A DNA stretch of 64,000 bases, taken from the NCBI GenBank assembly GCA_019639255.1, contig JAHBSF010000017.1, forward strand, positions 19,949 to 83,948. Direction: 5' to 3'. Within the stretch, counting starts at the first letter, position 1; each line of letters opens with the position of its first letter. The notes below the pieces were generated by a model that worked only from the letters and a program-made list of their open reading frames with translations, was not told the origin of the DNA and did not search any database. This DNA is from Acidobacteriota bacterium. GTDB taxonomy: Bacteria; Acidobacteriota; Blastocatellia; RBC074. Both the position numbers and the translations under genes were made by a program. Positions 26,899 to 34,951 of this stretch are shown here, piece after piece.

Positions 26899-29034
26899 TT
26901 ATCTGACGACTTCAAAAGCCGCAGTCCGCTCCGTAACCTTCTTCGATGAGCCCTCGCGGAAACTCAGGCGCAGTTCATACAGCCCCGGCTCGATTTCGGC
27001 AAGCGGAAGCATGCGTCCAAGCTCGATTCCCTTCGCGCTCACGCTGCCCGCGCCCGCAACCGGCTTCCATTCGGTCTGCGCAATCACCTTATCGCCCTGC
27101 GCGATTTCGGTCCGGTACATCAACTCGGTCTTGCCCGGATTGTATACGCGCATGTAATAGCCGAGCATCTGCCGTTTGTTGTATACGCGTATGCCCTGAC
27201 GCGTGCCGACCTGGAATGAAACATTTTCCTTGCCGAGCTGCGTGACGTGATCCAGGCTCTCGGCGTCGGTCAGAAGTATATTGCTCAACGCAAGCTTCTT
27301 GCGCTTGAGATCGGGCACCTCCACCCACGCTGAAGTCGTTCCGATGCGTTCCGTATCCGGCTCGCGCACCGCTACGCGCACCTGATAAAAACCCGGCTTG
27401 AGCCCGAGGCGCGTGACATACCGATAACCTATCTCCAACCCGTGCTCGTAACCCGCCTGCGGCAACGCCGAACGCACTCCCTTTTCGGTCGAAGCAACTC
27501 TTTCTCCCGCAGAGTTGAACACCATAGCGTGAAAATCTACGTTGAAGCTGCGGTTTCCGGCGTCTTCCTTGTACTGAAGTTGCGCGCCGTCGATGTAAAC
27601 CTGAAGCGTCACCTGCGACTGATCGGCCTCGGTTTCTATGTAATCGGCCGTGGCGAATACTCCGATCTCGGTTTTCGGAAGCGGCGAGACTATTGCCTGC
27701 CTCAGGCGCTCGGCCGGCGTCCTCGCTTCCGCAGCAGCAGCCGCTTTTGCGATCGCCGACGGCATATAGCCCTGCGTTGCGCGCACCTTGTATTCCGGAT
27801 GATTCCTCACGCGCACGCTCAGCTTCCGGAATCTCTTCGGATCGTCTTCGTTCGCCGGGTAATAGCCGAGCACGTAGTAGACGTTGTTGTCGTCGAGGGT
27901 ACGCTGTATGCCGGCAACGAGGTCGTTGCTGTTGCGGAAGTAATCGCCGCCCGTGTCGTGTGCAAGCGCGTTCATCACCTGCCGGGAATCGTGGCGCTCG
28001 CCGTCCAGAAACCTCTGCACCAGATGCGAAGCCGCCATGCCGGGCCGCGAAGCGTCGGCGACGGCCGCAGCGTCGAGTCCCTTGCTGTCGATCGTATAAA
28101 TCACGACGCCCGCCGCCGCCGCCCGGCTTGTGACCGCCTGCACCGAAAACGTATCGAAACTGCCCCCGCGGTCCTGGAGCGTAAACCCGTCGGAGAGCAT
28201 CGCTATGAGCCGCTGACCGGGCATCGTCGCAAGCCGGTCGATTACTGCCCGCAGAGTCGCAAGCGTCGCGGTGCGCTGATACGTGGCTCCGGCCAGAACC
28301 TGCCGCGCACGGCCGCGCGCAATACTCTCCATCATCTGGCGCGGCCCCGAAAGCAGCTCTTCGGTCGCAAGCACCTGTATGGCGAAATTCATCGCATCCG
28401 GGATTCCCTGTTCCACCTGCCCTGAGAGATATGGAGTAAACAGAGTGTTGGGATTGGCGCCGCGCGGGCCGATTTTGTCTACGGCGTAACCCAGCAGCCG
28501 CCGGTCGCGCGTAAACTGGCTGAACAGTCCGAGCGTGCCGCCGCTTGTGACAAGCGCAACCATGTCGTCATCGGTAAGCTTTTCCGCGATGAATTTCTTG
28601 AGCGCCTGCTTTGCAAAAAGCATATTTGCATCCGTCTGGTGCAGATTGTCGACAAACAGCACGACCGTACGCGCCGGACTTGCAGCGGGCCCGGGCCGCC
28701 GCGCCGCGGGCGGGGCGTTTTCCGGCCCGGCTTCCGATACAACAGCATTCTCGACCGATGCGCCTACGCGCACGGCCGAGAAAAACTCTATCTCCTGCGC
28801 GTCCTTGTTCTCTATGATCTCGAAATCTTCGCGCCTGAGCCCCGGCACCGCGCTGCCCTTGCGGTCTGTCACGACGGCGCGCACTTCGATGAGATTCGTA
28901 GTAACGCGAATCGTCTGATCCTGGTCCTTGGGCTGGTCTTTGGCCTGATCTCTTGACGGATTCTGCCCCGGTGCAACGAGTGCAAACGAAAGCACAAAAA
29001 GCGAAACGGCAAGTGTTGCCCTCAGTAAATACAT
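26899..29034 (-). CDS. Secreted acidobacterial VWFA-related domain protein
   Basis: This 711-residue exported protein belongs to the VWFA-related family described from Acidobacteriota. After the signal peptide (MYLLRATLAVSLFVLSFALV) a Gln/Asp/Lys-rich linker (DQAKDQPKDQ) leads to the family block IRVTTNLIEVRAVVTDRKGS..GLRREDFEIIENKDAQEIEF. A VWA fold with VVLFVDNLHQTDA follows, and then the family ending NVYYVLGYYP. The MIDAS is not canonical (DNLHQ, not DxSxS), unlike the shorter relative at 50.2 kb. The C-terminal 270 residues look like beta-rich domains. The ATG at 29034 is the true start. Function is unknown, probably cell-surface binding. Confidence 0.88.
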   Translation of the reverse strand: MYLLRATLAVSLFVLSFALVAPGQNPSRDQAKDQPKDQDQTIRVTTNLIEVRAVVTDRKGSAVPGLRREDFEIIENKDAQEIEFFSAVRVGASVENAVVSEAGPENAPPAARRPGPAASPARTVVLFVDNLHQTDANMLFAKQALKKFIAEKLTDDDMVALVTSGGTLGLFSQFTRDRRLLGYAVDKIGPRGANPNTLFTPYLSGQVEQGIPDAMNFAIQVLATEELLSGPRQMMESIARGRARQVLAGATYQRTATLATLRAVIDRLATMPGQRLIAMLSDGFTLQDRGGSFDTFSVQAVTSRAAAAGVVIYTIDSKGLDAAAVADASRPGMAASHLVQRFLDGERHDSRQVMNALAHDTGGDYFRNSNDLVAGIQRTLDDNNVYYVLGYYPANEDDPKRFRKLSVRVRNHPEYKVRATQGYMPSAIAKAAAAAEARTPAERLRQAIVSPLPKTEIGVFATADYIETEADQSQVTLQVYIDGAQLQYKEDAGNRSFNVDFHAMVFNSAGERVASTEKGVRSALPQAGYEHGLEIGYRYVTRLGLKPGFYQVRVAVREPDTERIGTTSAWVEVPDLKRKKLALSNILLTDAESLDHVTQLGKENVSFQVGTRQGIRVYNKRQMLGYYMRVYNPGKTELMYRTEIAQGDKVIAQTEWKPVAGAGSVSAKGIELGRMLPLAEIEPGLYELRLSFREGSSKKVTERTAAFEVVR

Positions 29035-29053
29035 GCGCCTCCTATCAATACTC

Positions 29054-29392
29054 TCAGGAGACGGAGCGACCCATGGTGAGGATCTGCTCCCCGGGCAGGG
29101 TGGGTTCGAAAATGGTAAGGCGTTCGTCTTCGACCATCGGGCCGGTGACATCGAAGATGCTTTTCAGCCGCGGATCGTTCATCAGTCCGCGCCATTTCTC
29201 GTCGAACTCGGCGAGCGAATCGAATTCCCAAAGCTCCAGATATTCCTGCGCGTCGCCTATAAGCGTCCGCCATACGCCCCAGAACCGAAAGCCGTGCTCG
29301 CGAATCAGGGGCAATGTGCGCGCGGCGAATACCGCATCATATTCCGCAACGTGATGCGCGCGCAAACGGTAAGAAATTTTCAGCAAAATCAT
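29054..29392 (-). CDS. NIPSNAP-family protein
   Basis: This small protein (112 residues) has a NIPSNAP/dimeric alpha-beta barrel fold: YRLRAHHVAEYDAVFAART at the start, HGFRFWGVWRTLIGD in the middle and LWEFDSLAEFDEKWRGLMNDP as the signature. Such proteins form dimers with a small pocket, and most have no known substrate. It stands 19 bp upstream of the secreted VWFA gene on the same strand, so the two may be co-transcribed, though there is no evident functional link. No signal peptide. Confidence 0.85.
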   Translation of the reverse strand: MILLKISYRLRAHHVAEYDAVFAARTLPLIREHGFRFWGVWRTLIGDAQEYLELWEFDSLAEFDEKWRGLMNDPRLKSIFDVTGPMVEDERLTIFEPTLPGEQILTMGRSVS

Positions 29393-29400
29393 ACTTTCCC

Positions 29401-29460
29401 GGATTTTCGTTGATTTTCCGTTTGTTCCGTTTCATTCCGTTTGTTCGGTTATCTCTCTTT
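29401..29460. repeat. Family A single-arm element (copy 6)
   Basis: Only the pyrimidine arm is present on the plus strand (ending TTGTTCGGTTATCTCTCTTT). Both flanking genes run leftwards, so it appears in the transcript as the purine-rich arm between the PLP enzyme and the NIPSNAP gene. No pairing partner is found within the gap. Confidence 0.75.
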
Positions 29461-29514
29461 CCTCCTCAACCGGGAATTGCCGGTGCTTCGCCTATCCCGC
29501 GTTCTCGGCTGCGC

Positions 29515-30798
29515 TCACTCGGCGCTCCCCTTCTCGATGACCGCTTCCATCGCCTCGGCGAACCGGTCTATTTCGGAGGGCGTCGTGTATACGTTCGGCG
29601 TAACCCGCAGCCCGTGAAACTGCGCGTGTTCTATCGGCGTGGCGATAATCCTGTATTTATTGAACAGATGTGCGGCAAGATCGCCCGGCTTTATTCCCTC
29701 TACGCTCACCGTAGCAAGCCCGCACGATTGCTGCGGGTCGTAACTCGTCAGGATCTTTACGCCCTTGCGCCCGTCGAGACGTTTTGCCCAGCGCCGGAAC
29801 AGATGCCGCAACCGCGCAGCCTTGCGCTCCGGCCCTATGCCCTCGTGAAAATCGAGCGCCTCGGATATCGCATTGTGATTCGCCGCCGGATGCGTACCGA
29901 TCTCCTCGAATTTGCGTATGTCATCGTCCTGCTTTTCTTCAGCCGCCATCAGCGGCCACAGGTTTTTGATCTTGGATTTGCGCACGTAAAGAAAACCCGT
30001 GCCGTGCGGCGCCGTAAGCCATTTGTGCAGGCTCGTGCCGTAATAATCGCAATCCAGATCCGCGTGCGTGAACGGAAAGTGCGCAAACGCGTGCGCGCCG
30101 TCCACTATCACCTCGATGCCGCGCTCGCGCCCGAACCGGCATATCCGCTTTACGGGAAAAATCTGCCCCGTCAGATTCGTGATGTGACAGAAATGAATCA
30201 CGCGCGTGCGCGGCGTAACCGCCCGCTCTATACGCTCCGCCAGATCGTCCAGACCCGGCGGCGGCACGGGAAACGATACCTTCCTCACCACGATGCGGTC
30301 GCGGCGCTCGCGCTGACGCCACGTATTCAACATGCGCGGATAATCCTGATCCGTAGTAACTACTTCATCGCCCGGCTGCAGATCCAGCCCGAGCTGGCAG
30401 ATTTCCAGCGCTTCGCTTGCGTTGCGCGTAATCGCCATCTCGTCGGGCGAACACCCGTAGGCGCGCGCCAGACGCCTGCGCACGCTTTCGATCTGGTGCT
30501 CCAGATGCTGCCACATTGTCAGCGTGGGCGCGTGGTTGGAATAATCCAGATAACGCCGCATCGCTTCCTGCACGATGCGCGGCGACGGAGATACGCCGCC
30601 GTTGTTCAGATTGATATACGTCCGGTCCACGGTGAAAGCACGCTGTATCTCGAACCAGAAATCCTCGTCGGTTGCGGCGTCCTCCGCAGTCCTGCCCGCA
30701 ACAAAGCGCACCGAGTCGAGCGCGGCCCCAATCCCCGCTTCATTGAAAGAAGCCGACACCGCCGCCGCACCCCGCAAAAAAGATCGTCGCGTCAACAT
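29515..30798 (-). CDS. Tat-exported PLP-dependent class V aminotransferase-fold enzyme
   Basis: The 427-residue enzyme has the isopenicillin-N-epimerase/cysteine-desulfurase-like class V fold. The N-terminus MLTRRSFLRGAAAVSAS is a twin-arginine signal, so the folded holoenzyme should be exported. PLP contacts include TRNASEALEICQLGL, VDGAHAFAHFPF (the Asp that holds the pyridine nitrogen) and the lysine in YGTSLHKWLTAPHGTG that forms the Schiff base. The family includes epimerases, lyases and desulfurases, and the substrate cannot be told. It lies 9 bp downstream of the M61 peptidase, probably in one transcript. An exported PLP enzyme is unusual but recurs in this family. Confidence 0.88.
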   Translation of the reverse strand: MLTRRSFLRGAAAVSASFNEAGIGAALDSVRFVAGRTAEDAATDEDFWFEIQRAFTVDRTYINLNNGGVSPSPRIVQEAMRRYLDYSNHAPTLTMWQHLEHQIESVRRRLARAYGCSPDEMAITRNASEALEICQLGLDLQPGDEVVTTDQDYPRMLNTWRQRERRDRIVVRKVSFPVPPPGLDDLAERIERAVTPRTRVIHFCHITNLTGQIFPVKRICRFGRERGIEVIVDGAHAFAHFPFTHADLDCDYYGTSLHKWLTAPHGTGFLYVRKSKIKNLWPLMAAEEKQDDDIRKFEEIGTHPAANHNAISEALDFHEGIGPERKAARLRHLFRRWAKRLDGRKGVKILTSYDPQQSCGLATVSVEGIKPGDLAAHLFNKYRIIATPIEHAQFHGLRVTPNVYTTPSEIDRFAEAMEAVIEKGSAE

Positions 30799-30807
30799 CG
30801 CACCCTC

Positions 30808-32400
30808 TCACTTCGCTCCCTGCGCACGTGTCGCCTGCCCGAGCCATTCACTCCGCAACTTCTTCTGCGCTTCGCTCGCACCCTCAATCTCTACAATGCG
30901 CACGCGCCCGGAGCGCCTCGCCCCCGCAGCCTGCTCGCCCGATGCAGAGACCTCTTCAAGCTTCAATCCCGCGTGCGCAAGCGCCCGGTTGTAATCCAGT
31001 TCCTCGGTTCCCTTCACATACTTCGCAAACATATCGCTGAAGCTGCGCCCTGCAACTTCGGAAACCGCCTTCTCCACATCCTCATTGGTGTAGCCGCGCG
31101 CGCGTTTGCCGTAGTTCTCGTACAGATTTCGCAGCACATCGTCGAGGCTTCTGCGCCCTGCGGTTGCGCCGCGGATTTCCAGATCCAGCAGCATCGCGAC
31201 TACCTGGCCCTTGTTGTAATAATTCACTCCGAAGTTCGCCGTCGTCGCGCCGCCGCCGTAAGTAAGCCACGTCACGAGGCTGGCGTCTTCGAGCGAAATC
31301 CACGCTCGCGCTTCATTGCCCTGAAGAAAACCGATCTGCCCCGCCTGCTGCTGCAAAAACGTCTCGGGCGTCCATATCCCGGCGCGCATCAGATGCACGT
31401 CGCTGAAATAACTCGTCACGCCTTCGGCGAACCACAACTCGCGTATGTACTGCTCGCGGCTGTAATCATAAGGCATCAATCCCGCAGGCTTGAGCCGCTT
31501 GACGTTCCATACGTGGAAGTGTTCGTGCGAAGTCACCGGAATCAAACCCGCAGGATCGTCGGGCAACCGGCCCACCATGACGTTGGTCGAGTTTTCGTGT
31601 TCGAGCGCGCCGCCGCCGCGCACAGTCTCGCCGCCGACGTACAGCACCCAGTAATCGTCATACGGCAATCCGCCGAACATCGCCGCCTGCGATGCAATCA
31701 CGCGCCCGACCATCTCGGTCAATTTCGCGCGCCTTGCCGCATCGTATAGCCCCTTCGGATCCATCACGACGTGAATCGTCTTGCCGTCCACCGTAGTCGT
31801 GTCGTGGTCGAAATCGCCGAGGATCGTAGGCGCATCGACCAGAGAGTCGAAGTTGCGCGCAAAATAGGCGTTTTCCCCGGTTTTCTTCAATCCCGTAGCA
31901 ATGCGCCAGCCCTGCGGGATTTCAAACCTCAGCGCAGAGGGCGTGTCCGTAGTATGACCGGGAACGTAAAAGAACAGATTCGTTCCCAGAAAATAACCGC
32001 GCTTTGGCGTGAGTTCCGCGCCGTTGACCGCCGGGTTGTTTGCAAAGTAGTCGTACTCGACCGTAAAGGACTTGAGACCTTTTGTCTCGATCCTGTAGGT
32101 CTGCTTGTCTACGGCGCGCAGCGGTAGCCTGTTGCCCCCTCCGTCGTGCGCGTGGAGTTTGACTACGTTTGCCGCATAGGGCCGTATCGTATACCAGCCC
32201 GGCGTCCACGCCGGCAGCGCAATATCGAGCGTCGGCCCCGATGCATTCGTTACATCTATTTTTATATGGAAGTAATGGCGGGCGGCGTCGGCGATGCTCA
32301 TCGTGTAGTCGAGCCGCGGAGCCGATTGCGCAAGCGCGGCGGCCGCAAGAGCCAGAACCAGAAGCGCGGCAAACGGGCCGCGACGAAGTACTGTCTTCAT
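30808..32400 (-). CDS. M61-family metallopeptidase, exported, reduced PDZ region
   Basis: This zinc aminopeptidase/endopeptidase of the glycyl-aminopeptidase family has 530 residues. A signal peptide (LLVLALAAAALAQS) is followed by the beta-rich N-domain (LPAWTPGWYTIRPY). The catalytic site H292-E-H-F-H296 sits in the family motif VTSHEHFHVWNVKRLKP, with the third ligand Glu in WFAEGVTSYFSD. Typical M61 proteins carry a C-terminal PDZ domain and exceed 570 residues. Here the end (LDYNRALAHAGLKLEEV..) keeps only the first part of it. It is followed at 9 bp by the Tat-exported PLP enzyme. Expected location: periplasm. Confidence 0.93.
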   Translation of the reverse strand: MKTVLRRGPFAALLVLALAAAALAQSAPRLDYTMSIADAARHYFHIKIDVTNASGPTLDIALPAWTPGWYTIRPYAANVVKLHAHDGGGNRLPLRAVDKQTYRIETKGLKSFTVEYDYFANNPAVNGAELTPKRGYFLGTNLFFYVPGHTTDTPSALRFEIPQGWRIATGLKKTGENAYFARNFDSLVDAPTILGDFDHDTTTVDGKTIHVVMDPKGLYDAARRAKLTEMVGRVIASQAAMFGGLPYDDYWVLYVGGETVRGGGALEHENSTNVMVGRLPDDPAGLIPVTSHEHFHVWNVKRLKPAGLMPYDYSREQYIRELWFAEGVTSYFSDVHLMRAGIWTPETFLQQQAGQIGFLQGNEARAWISLEDASLVTWLTYGGGATTANFGVNYYNKGQVVAMLLDLEIRGATAGRRSLDDVLRNLYENYGKRARGYTNEDVEKAVSEVAGRSFSDMFAKYVKGTEELDYNRALAHAGLKLEEVSASGEQAAGARRSGRVRIVEIEGASEAQKKLRSEWLGQATRAQGAK

Positions 32401-32539
32401 CGTGAAGGGTTCTCCGGACCGAAATGAACTGAAATGAAAGGAGCTGTTTGAAATGCCCCCCGGCCGATTCCCGGTCGGGACGCACCGATACTACTACCCG
32501 CACACTTCCCGATCAAGCTCGCAAAATCGCCCGCCAGAA

Positions 32540-33184
32540 CTATTCATGGCGCGTCCCGGAGTAGCCCTTCGAGTGAACCTGCAGAAACGGTTTTTCCGCC
32601 GACTCGCCTTCCGGCCCGTAGGTATAGAGCACGTAATCCTTGCCCTCGTTTATATCGAAGTAGACGTAATCGCGCCCCCACGGATCTACGGAAAAGTCTC
32701 CGTCTACATACGGCCCGCGCCAGACCGCCAGCGTCGACGGGCGTCTTACGAGCGAAGAGAGTCCCTCCTGAGTCGAGGGATAGCGGTGCGCATCGGCGTA
32801 GAAGAGTTCGAGCCCCTGCGCATAAAGGTCGAGTTCGCGCCGCGCCGTCAGTTCGCGCCTTTTGGTTGCGGCCTGCGCCTGCTGCTGTTTCTGGGCGCGG
32901 GCGTAAAGCACCACCGCTATCGTGACGATCACACAGCCGATGATCGATGCAATGACGATTTGCTTTATACGACGATCGCGCCGGAGCCGCGCCTCGCGGT
33001 ATTCGGGCACGTCGTGCAGCGTGATATCGGGGCGGTGAGTAGTCGGTATTTCCCGCGCGATTTCAGCCATCTGCCCGCGACGCGGCGCGGCGTGCACCGG
33101 AGCGAAGCATACAAGACAGTTGCGCCGCCTCGGCGGTATCGGCGCCCCGCAGTGTTCGCATTTCCGTTCGCTTCGTTCCGGCAT
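32540..33184 (-). CDS. Zinc-ribbon/transmembrane/GspG-like domain hybrid protein
   Basis: The 214-residue protein has an unusual architecture. An N-terminal zinc ribbon carries C9-x2-C12 and C23-x2-C26 (CEHCGAPIP..CLVC). A charged linker leads to one membrane helix at about 74-94 (IVIASIIGCVIVTIAVVLY), then a coiled region and a GspG-type major-pseudopilin C-terminal domain (YPSTQEGLSSLVRRP, WRGPYV, DPWGRDYVYF, YGPEGE). The prepilin-peptidase site that GspG needs at its N-terminus is absent, so it should not be assembled as a normal pseudopilin. Topology would place the ribbon in the cytoplasm and the GspG domain outside. It lies 15 bp upstream of an enoyl-CoA hydratase gene. Role unknown. 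Confidence 0.85.
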   Translation of the reverse strand: MPERSERKCEHCGAPIPPRRRNCLVCFAPVHAAPRRGQMAEIAREIPTTHRPDITLHDVPEYREARLRRDRRIKQIVIASIIGCVIVTIAVVLYARAQKQQQAQAATKRRELTARRELDLYAQGLELFYADAHRYPSTQEGLSSLVRRPSTLAVWRGPYVDGDFSVDPWGRDYVYFDINEGKDYVLYTYGPEGESAEKPFLQVHSKGYSGTRHE

Positions 33185-33198
33185 AGTTCCGGCGCTTT

Positions 33199-34002
33199 TT
33201 ATTTGCCGCTGAACCGCGGCGCGCGTTTTTCCATAAACGCACGCACGCCTTCCTTATGATCCTCGGTCTGCCCGCAGCGAAGATGCGTTTCGGCTTCGCG
33301 GTCGAGCATCGTGCGGAAATCCGCAACGGCCGACTGATTCACGTTGGCCTTCATGTAACGGTAACTCGTCAGCGGCCCGTGCGCGATCTGCGCGGCAATC
33401 TCCGAAACGCGCTGCGCAAGCTCGTCGTGCCCGACTACGCGGTTGACAAGCCCCACGCGATGCGCTTCCGCAGCGTCTATGATCTCCGAAAGAAAGAAAA
33501 GTTCCTTCGCTTTGGGAGCGCCGGCGTAATGCGTAAGCAGCCACGTAGTCCCGAAATCGCCGCCGAAACCGACTTTGGCGTAAGCCGTACCGAACCGCGC
33601 CCGGTCCGAAGCGATGCGCAGATCGCAGGCCAGACACACGCCTAGCCCCGCGCCCATCGCGTGACCGTTTACGGCGGCCACGGTCACCTTCGGACTGTTG
33701 AAAAGCTGCCAGGATAGTTCCTGCGCCGCGCGAAGGTCGTCGATCTGCTCTTCGAGCGTCCTGACGGGCGCATCCTGATTCGCCATACCCGATACATCGC
33801 CGCCCGCGCAGAAAGCGCGACCTGCTCCGGTAACGACGATTGCTCCGACTTCGGGATCGCGGCTCCATTGCTTCAGACATTCTAAGGACCTGTAAATCAG
33901 ATCGCGGCTGAGCGCGTTGAGCCGGTCGGGCCGGTTGAACGTCAAGGTCGCCACGCGATCCGCTACCGAAGTCAATACCACTTCCTGAGATCCTTCAGAC
34001 AT
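33199..34002 (-). CDS. Enoyl-CoA hydratase/isomerase family protein (1)
   Basis: The 267-residue crotonase-fold enzyme acts on acyl-CoA thioesters. The oxyanion-hole and CoA segments are GAGRAFCAGGDVSGM and AAVNGHAMGAGLGVCLACDL. The usual second catalytic Glu position falls in VGFGGDFGTTWLL, where Asp replaces Glu, so its reaction may not be plain hydration. The ATG at 34002 is chosen because AAAGG lies six bases upstream of it. The longer frame to 34077 translates a family A arm (KRDNETNEKKRKE). It lies directly downstream of a second crotonase gene on the same strand. Confidence 0.9.
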   Translation of the reverse strand: MSEGSQEVVLTSVADRVATLTFNRPDRLNALSRDLIYRSLECLKQWSRDPEVGAIVVTGAGRAFCAGGDVSGMANQDAPVRTLEEQIDDLRAAQELSWQLFNSPKVTVAAVNGHAMGAGLGVCLACDLRIASDRARFGTAYAKVGFGGDFGTTWLLTHYAGAPKAKELFFLSEIIDAAEAHRVGLVNRVVGHDELAQRVSEIAAQIAHGPLTSYRYMKANVNQSAVADFRTMLDREAETHLRCGQTEDHKEGVRAFMEKRAPRFSGK

Positions 34003-34021
34003 ACCCATCCTTTCATCTTTA

Positions 34022-34073
34022 TCCCTGTATTCCGTTTCTTTTCGTTTCTTTTCGTTTGTTTCGTTATCTCTCT
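34022..34073. repeat. Family A single-arm element (copy 7)
   Basis: One arm only (plus strand ends TTTGTTTCGTTATCTCTCTT). It forms the whole spacer between the two crotonase genes and precedes the ribosome site of the downstream one. Confidence 0.75.
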
Positions 34074-34874
34074 TCACTTCCCCTTGAAATCAGGTTTGCG
34101 TTTTTCGTGAAAAGCCGCAGTGCCTTCTTTAACATCCTCGCAGTAGTTGGTAACGAGCGTGCCCATAGCGGCGTCTTCGAGCGCGTTATCCAGATCCATC
34201 ATCGTCTGCTTGTACATCATTCGCTTCGTTATCCTGATTGCTATGGGCGGCCCCGATGCAAGCCTCTCGGCCCACTCCCTTGCGGTTGAGATCAACTCCG
34301 CATCGGGCACGACCTCGGTTACAAGCCCGAGTTCCTTCGCCTTCGCCGCCGGATAGACTTCGGAAAACAGCGACATCTTCAGCGCACGCTCGATTCCCAT
34401 AAAGCGCGGAAACAGCCACGCGCCGCCCTCATCCGGCATCAGCGCGAATTTCAGGCTCGTATCGCCGAGGCGCGCGCTTTCGGCAGCGATGCGAAAATCG
34501 CAGCACAGGGCAAGCGTCAATCCGCCGGCCACGGCAGCGCCGTTTACCGCCGCGATTACGGGCTTGTCGAAGCGCCGCAAAAACCGCACGAGCTGATGAA
34601 AGTTCTCGCGCATTTCGAGCATCGATTCCAGACGGTGCCCGCGGTAACGCGCCGGATACTGAAAATCGCGCGATATGTCGCCGCCCGAACAGAAGCCGCG
34701 CCCCGCGCCCGTGATGATTACCGCCCTCACCTCGTCATCGTCGCGCGCATCGGCAAGCGCTGCGAGCATCTCGTGCACCATGACTTCGGAATAGGCGTTC
34801 AGCTTTTCCGGGCGATTCAATGTAATCACAGCCACGCGCGATTGTTTTTCGTAGATGATCTGCTGAAAATCCAT
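34074..34874 (-). CDS. Enoyl-CoA hydratase/isomerase family protein (2)
   Basis: This second crotonase-fold protein (266 residues) has MDFQQIIYEKQSRVAVITLN at its start, GAGRGFCSGGDISRDF and AVNGAAVAGGLTLALCCDF for the oxyanion hole and CoA site, and FALMPDEGGAWLFPRFMG, where the Glu after PD matches the acid of 2-ketocyclohexanecarboxyl-/PaaG-like members. The ATG at 34874 has AAGGA seven bases upstream; the GTG at 34895 is weaker. It is a paralogue of the downstream gene with clear divergence, so the two probably act on different acyl-CoAs, perhaps in one degradative pathway. No dehydrogenase or thiolase partners are in the window. Confidence 0.9.
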   Translation of the reverse strand: MDFQQIIYEKQSRVAVITLNRPEKLNAYSEVMVHEMLAALADARDDDEVRAVIITGAGRGFCSGGDISRDFQYPARYRGHRLESMLEMRENFHQLVRFLRRFDKPVIAAVNGAAVAGGLTLALCCDFRIAAESARLGDTSLKFALMPDEGGAWLFPRFMGIERALKMSLFSEVYPAAKAKELGLVTEVVPDAELISTAREWAERLASGPPIAIRITKRMMYKQTMMDLDNALEDAAMGTLVTNYCEDVKEGTAAFHEKRKPDFKGK

Positions 34875-34951
34875 ACTTCGTTCCTTTGCATTCACGTTCC
34901 GGTCAAAGCCTTTCGCCGCGGCTTTTCGTTACGGCTTTCTTTTCATAGCGT

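Noticed and set aside
29314..31749. 811-codon plus-strand ORF across three minus-strand genes
   Set aside because: It spans several real genes on the other strand and begins in a translated family A arm.
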